Assembly: GCA_021807585.1 (NCBI GenBank)
Contig: JAKBCQ010000078.1
Location: 1 to 7,989, forward strand
Length of the DNA stretch: 7,989 nt
Direction: 5' to 3'
DNA from: Planctomycetota bacterium
Lineage (GTDB): Bacteria; Planctomycetota; Planctomycetia; Isosphaerales; Isosphaeraceae
Shown here: piece after piece, positions 5,474 through 7,989 of the stretch
Numbering within the stretch: position 1 is the stretch's first letter
Layout of the letters: each line of letters starts with the position of its first letter
The notes under the pieces: generated by a model
The model's input: only the letters and a program-made list of their open reading frames with translations
Told to the model about the DNA's origin: nothing
The model's database searches: none
Position numbers and translations under genes: made by a program

Positions 5474-6697
5474 TCAAGGTTTCTTGATCGGATTGCGATC
5501 GCCGTTCGTTTCGACGGGACGATTCGCGGTTTCGACGCGAGCGGATTGAGCCGCTCCGTCGCGATCGAGTTCGAGCGGAACGACCGATCGCGCGACGGTT
5601 CGGTCAAGGACGTCGATGAGCGATTGCGGGTCGACGATCGGTTGACCGAGCGCCGCGACGACGCGATCGCCGGGTTTGAGACCGGCTTTGGCCGCGGGTC
5701 CATCGGCGATGACCTCGCTGATGATCGCCCCCTGCGCCTTGGGATTGGGCTCGAACAACAACCGAACACCGAGATACGCGCGATCGACTTTACGGTTGAC
5801 GCGGAGCTGATCGGCCACCCATGCGGCGTCGTCGGCCTTGATCGCGAAGCCGACCCCCGGTTTTTTGTCGTCCGCGGTCGGGGGATCGGCGGGCGATAAA
5901 ACGCCGCGGATTTGACCAAGCCATTCGCCGCGGAGGTTGGCGACAAGCGCCCCGTTATCGCCGGGACGCAACGGCACGTCGAGTTGAATCAAAGCTCCAA
6001 GTTTACTGTGTCCGATTCGGACATGACGATTCAGCCCCGCGACATGGCCGCGGCTGACGGATTGCCCGAGTCCGAAGGGATTGCCGACGACGAAGACCGA
6101 CATTCCCAACACCGCGGCGCGGGTGGCGGATCGAACGGGTCTGAGACCGCTCGACTCGTCGACACGTAATAAAGTGAGCCCGGTGTCGTGATCCGCGGCG
6201 AGCCAGCGTGTCGACCGAGCCCGGCCGTCGGCGTCGCGGGCGACGACGGGAGCGCCTGGAGGCGGTGCATCGATCCGAATCGAAAGAACGTCTCCCGAAT
6301 CATTGAGGACGATCCCCGTCGCGACGCGTCGCACGGCGTTACCCGAAGGGCCCGCGGGGGTGTATTCGAGCGCCAACGTCGACATCCGAGCCGCCGCGAT
6401 CGATTCCCCCACTCGCTCCTCAAAACGATCCAACAACCGCCAAGAATCGTCGACTTGGAGCGATTCGACACCTGCAGATTCCGTTACATCTTGGTGTTTT
6501 GATCGATCGATCACGCCGCCGCGACGAACCGTCGCGCGGGCGCCGAAAACCGCCGCGACGACCGCCGCGGCGACGGCGGCCACGCAGCAAAGGACGAGAA
6601 CGGGCGCGGCCGAGCGACGTCGATCGCTCAGCGAGTCCGAGCGTTCGACCGCGTTCGCGTGATCGGCGGGGGCTGAATCCTTGAAAAACATTTGCAT
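5474..6697 (-). CDS. Membrane-anchored HtrA/DegP-like protein with PDZ domain, catalytic triad lost (pseudoprotease)
   Basis: The 407-residue product has a cytoplasmic N terminus, one membrane segment (about 31-52), a linker with a helical stretch (80-103), a trypsin-like domain (about 106-300) and a PDZ domain (about 306-385, YLGVRLLF to LIDVLDR, with GPAAKAGLKPGDRVVA at 333-348). The chymotrypsin-fold landmarks align with DegP, but the active site does not: the NNH position reads IRI (Ile142), the SDIAL Asp is Gly173 in DTGLTLL, and GNSGG is GDNGA with Asn248. VVGNPFGLGQSVSRGHVAG (203-221) is conserved. Loss of His, Asp and Ser together implies no protease activity; peptide sensing or scaffolding is inferred. 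It lies 15 bp downstream of the anti-sigma gene, so it is likely the third gene of that operon, a position like that of mucD-type proteases in sigma-E loci. Start ATG 6697 has only a weak AGAG upstream; ATG 6691 is possible. Confidence 0.88.
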   Translation of the reverse strand: MQMFFKDSAPADHANAVERSDSLSDRRRSAAPVLVLCCVAAVAAAVVAAVFGARATVRRGGVIDRSKHQDVTESAGVESLQVDDSWRLLDRFEERVGESIAAARMSTLALEYTPAGPSGNAVRRVATGIVLNDSGDVLSIRIDAPPPGAPVVARDADGRARSTRWLAADHDTGLTLLRVDESSGLRPVRSATRAAVLGMSVFVVGNPFGLGQSVSRGHVAGLNRHVRIGHSKLGALIQLDVPLRPGDNGALVANLRGEWLGQIRGVLSPADPPTADDKKPGVGFAIKADDAAWVADQLRVNRKVDRAYLGVRLLFEPNPKAQGAIISEVIADGPAAKAGLKPGDRVVAALGQPIVDPQSLIDVLDRTVARSVVPLELDRDGAAQSARVETANRPVETNGDRNPIKKP

Positions 6698-6712
6698 AAA
6701 TCGGCTCTGCGA

Positions 6713-7351
6713 TTAATAGGCGCGCTGCGTGTCGGCGGCGCCCGGAATCATCGGCGCGCCGCTGTCGAGATCGAACCGGACGGTCGTCGAGGGCTCGACG
6801 AGCGTCGTCGATCGCGGTTTCACCGCGGCCTCTTTGACGACGCGCTTCGATTCGGCGAGCCGATTGGGAGTGATCAATTCATCGGGCGAAGTTTCGACGG
6901 GAAGCTCGAAAGCCGGCGCCGCCGCGACGACGGGCGCGGCGACCCGAGCGACCGCGGGCTCGACGCGCCGCGGCGATGTCGAGCGAGGAACCAGCGTCGC
7001 GACAATCGCGATCGTCATTCCCGCCGCGACGCCGATAAAACCGGGAGTTCCCCAGCCGACCCACGATCGTCGCGCGGGTTCGCGGCGCGATTCGCGAATC
7101 TGTCGCGCAATCGCGGGCCATAACCGCGAATTCGATCGATCCCTTAAATAAGAACATGTACCGGGATCTTCATCCGCGGCGACTCCCAACAATGCGAGCG
7201 TCGCGCGATGCGATTCGAGGCGTTCGCGACAGCTCGCGCAGCCGATCAAATGACGTTCCACACGTCGGCGATCGGCGCCGATCAGTTCGTCGTCGGCCAG
7301 AAGCGGCAACCGCTTAAGAGACCATTCGCATCCGTCGGTTTTAATCCACAT
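6713..7351 (-). CDS. Zinc-binding transmembrane anti-sigma factor
   Basis: The 212-residue product has an N-terminal ZAS (zf-HC2) domain: Cys8, then His34-x3-Cys38-x2-Cys41 in ERHLIGCASC, with the usual ADDELIGADRRRVERH helix before it. This domain binds the partner ECF sigma factor at the membrane. One membrane segment follows (about 102-121, PGFIGVAAGMTIAIVATLV), then an Ala/Val/Pro-rich exported tail (125-212) with no recognisable domain, where signals or proteases could act. The ATG at 7351 overlaps the end of the sigma gene by 11 bp, and a strong AGGAG (7359-7363, 7 nt upstream) lies inside that gene, indicating coupled translation and matched amounts of sigma and antagonist. The HtrA-like gene follows after 15 bp. 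Release of sigma by regulated proteolysis is usual in the family; the responsible protease is not visible here. Confidence 0.9.
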   Translation of the reverse strand: MWIKTDGCEWSLKRLPLLADDELIGADRRRVERHLIGCASCRERLESHRATLALLGVAADEDPGTCSYLRDRSNSRLWPAIARQIRESRREPARRSWVGWGTPGFIGVAAGMTIAIVATLVPRSTSPRRVEPAVARVAAPVVAAAPAFELPVETSPDELITPNRLAESKRVVKEAAVKPRSTTLVEPSTTVRFDLDSGAPMIPGAADTQRAY

Positions 7352-7989
7352 GGCTCTTCTCCTGTCGCGACGAATCCTGGCGGCGTCGCCAGATCTCGCG
7401 AAATTGGTCCCGCGCCCGCGCCAGCCTCCAGCGAATCGTCGCCTCGCGACGCCCCACGATCGCGGCTACTTCGGCCGAGGAAAATCCTTCCAAATCGCGC
7501 AATATCAATATGGTTCGATAAGGCATGGGCAAAAGCGCCAAAACATGCCGAACTTCTTGAACAATCTCGCGGCGATTCCGCGGGTCGGGAATCGTCGGCT
7601 CGAAGCCCCCCGATGCGTTCGATCCCTTGCGGCTCGACGAAAAAAACGAAGTCGGTTCCCGACGACGCAGATGATCAACCCCCAGGTTCACGCCGATCCG
7701 AAACAACCACGGACCGAACCGACGCGCCGTATCAAACCGATCAAGCCGCGTATAGACCTTCCAAAACGTCTCCTGCGCCAGATCACGCGCCGATTCTTCG
7801 TCGTGCACCAGCCGATTGAGAACTCGTATAAGCTTTCTTTCATATCGAAAGACGAGCCGCGCGAACGCCTCGTCGTCGCCGCCCCGCGTCCTTTCGACGA
7901 GCCGGGCGTCCGAAAAACGCTCGCCGTCGGGATCCGCTTCGTCGCGCAGCGGCTCGGGTCCGCTCGCCGTCCCGCTCGGATCGACCAGC
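7341..7989 (-). CDS. ECF-type RNA polymerase sigma factor, 5' end outside window
   Basis: The frame is open to the right edge with no ATG, GTG or TTG start before it, so the gene is truncated 5'; 215 residues are seen. The GTG at 7808 lies inside region 2 and is not the start. Region 2 spans about 26-109 of the visible part: DARLVERTRGGDDEAFARLV, then DEESARDLAQETFWKVYTRLDRFD (63-86) and FGPWLFRIGVNLGVDHLRRR (91-110). A Ser-rich linker follows (113-135), then region 4: LPMPYRTILILRDLEGFSSAEVAAIVG with recognition helix REATIRWRLARAR (181-193). Region 3 is absent, as in ECF factors. It redirects RNA polymerase to a stress regulon, possibly including its own promoter, which is outside the window. 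Overlap with the anti-sigma gene fixes its partner. A 25-residue Asp/Glu/Pro-rich N-terminal extension precedes region 2. The ECF subgroup cannot be assigned by eye. Confidence 0.94.
   Translation of the reverse strand, partial: LVDPSGTASGPEPLRDEADPDGERFSDARLVERTRGGDDEAFARLVFRYERKLIRVLNRLVHDEESARDLAQETFWKVYTRLDRFDTARRFGPWLFRIGVNLGVDHLRRREPTSFFSSSRKGSNASGGFEPTIPDPRNRREIVQEVRHVLALLPMPYRTILILRDLEGFSSAEVAAIVGRREATIRWRLARARDQFREIWRRRQDSSRQEKSHVD

Noticed and set aside
7806..7808. GTG 7808 as start of the sigma factor
   Set aside because: Translation of the frame upstream of it gives a normal ECF region 2 N-terminal half (DARLVERTRGGDDEAFARLV and onward), so the gene must begin beyond the window edge.
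7208..7819. Plus-strand open frame of 203 codons over the sigma/anti-sigma junction
   Set aside because: Ser/Pro/Arg-rich low-complexity translation lying entirely over the well-supported sigma and anti-sigma genes on the minus strand.

Overview
The window is GC-rich (roughly 60% by eye) chromosomal DNA from what looks like a planctomycete, possibly of the Isosphaeraceae type. The pointers are a Gly-rich GGA(I/V)-type beta-helix repeat protein, a Tat-exported protein of unknown function, a small SGC-type lipoprotein with a pseudopilin-like segment, a degenerate HtrA-like PDZ protein beside an ECF sigma/anti-sigma pair, and weak or variable Shine-Dalgarno sites. The taxonomic call is inference from gene style, because no rRNA or other marker gene is present. 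I see no mobile element, CRISPR array, tRNA or rRNA.

Layout. 2-451 (+): 3' end of a secreted-type beta-helix repeat protein, followed by a hairpin and an AT-rich island with a perfect TATAAT. 749-2272 (+): Tat-signal protein of unknown function, whose mature part contains an internal duplication carrying two His-x8-His motifs. It converges, across a small hairpin cluster, on a minus-strand pair: rnhA (2343-2828, RNase HI) and lexA (3011-3616, SOS repressor), separated by 182 bp holding a GC-only hairpin. The 398-bp gap between lexA and the divergent surE holds three inverted repeats on the lexA side, a cluster of GAATCGATC motifs and a plausible sigma70-type promoter for surE. surE (4015-4773, +) is followed by a terminator-like hairpin and a small lipoprotein gene (4952-5422, +). 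The last 2.5 kb are a minus-strand unit read from the right edge inward: ECF sigma factor (7341 to beyond 7989, 5' end cut), zinc-binding membrane anti-sigma factor (6713-7351, overlapping the sigma gene by 11 bp) and a membrane-anchored HtrA/PDZ protein (5474-6697, 15 bp downstream).

How the genes fit together. LexA, RNase HI and SurE are housekeeping or stress functions (SOS control, RNA:DNA hybrid removal, nucleotide phosphatase). The sigma/anti-sigma/HtrA set looks like an envelope-stress regulatory unit similar in order to the algU-muc or rpoE-rse loci. Here, however, the HtrA-like member has lost all three catalytic triad residues, so it would act as a sensor or scaffold rather than a protease. 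The most interesting items are that pseudoprotease, the duplicated His-motif architecture of the Tat protein, and the symmetrical sites upstream of lexA that could contain an undescribed LexA operator.
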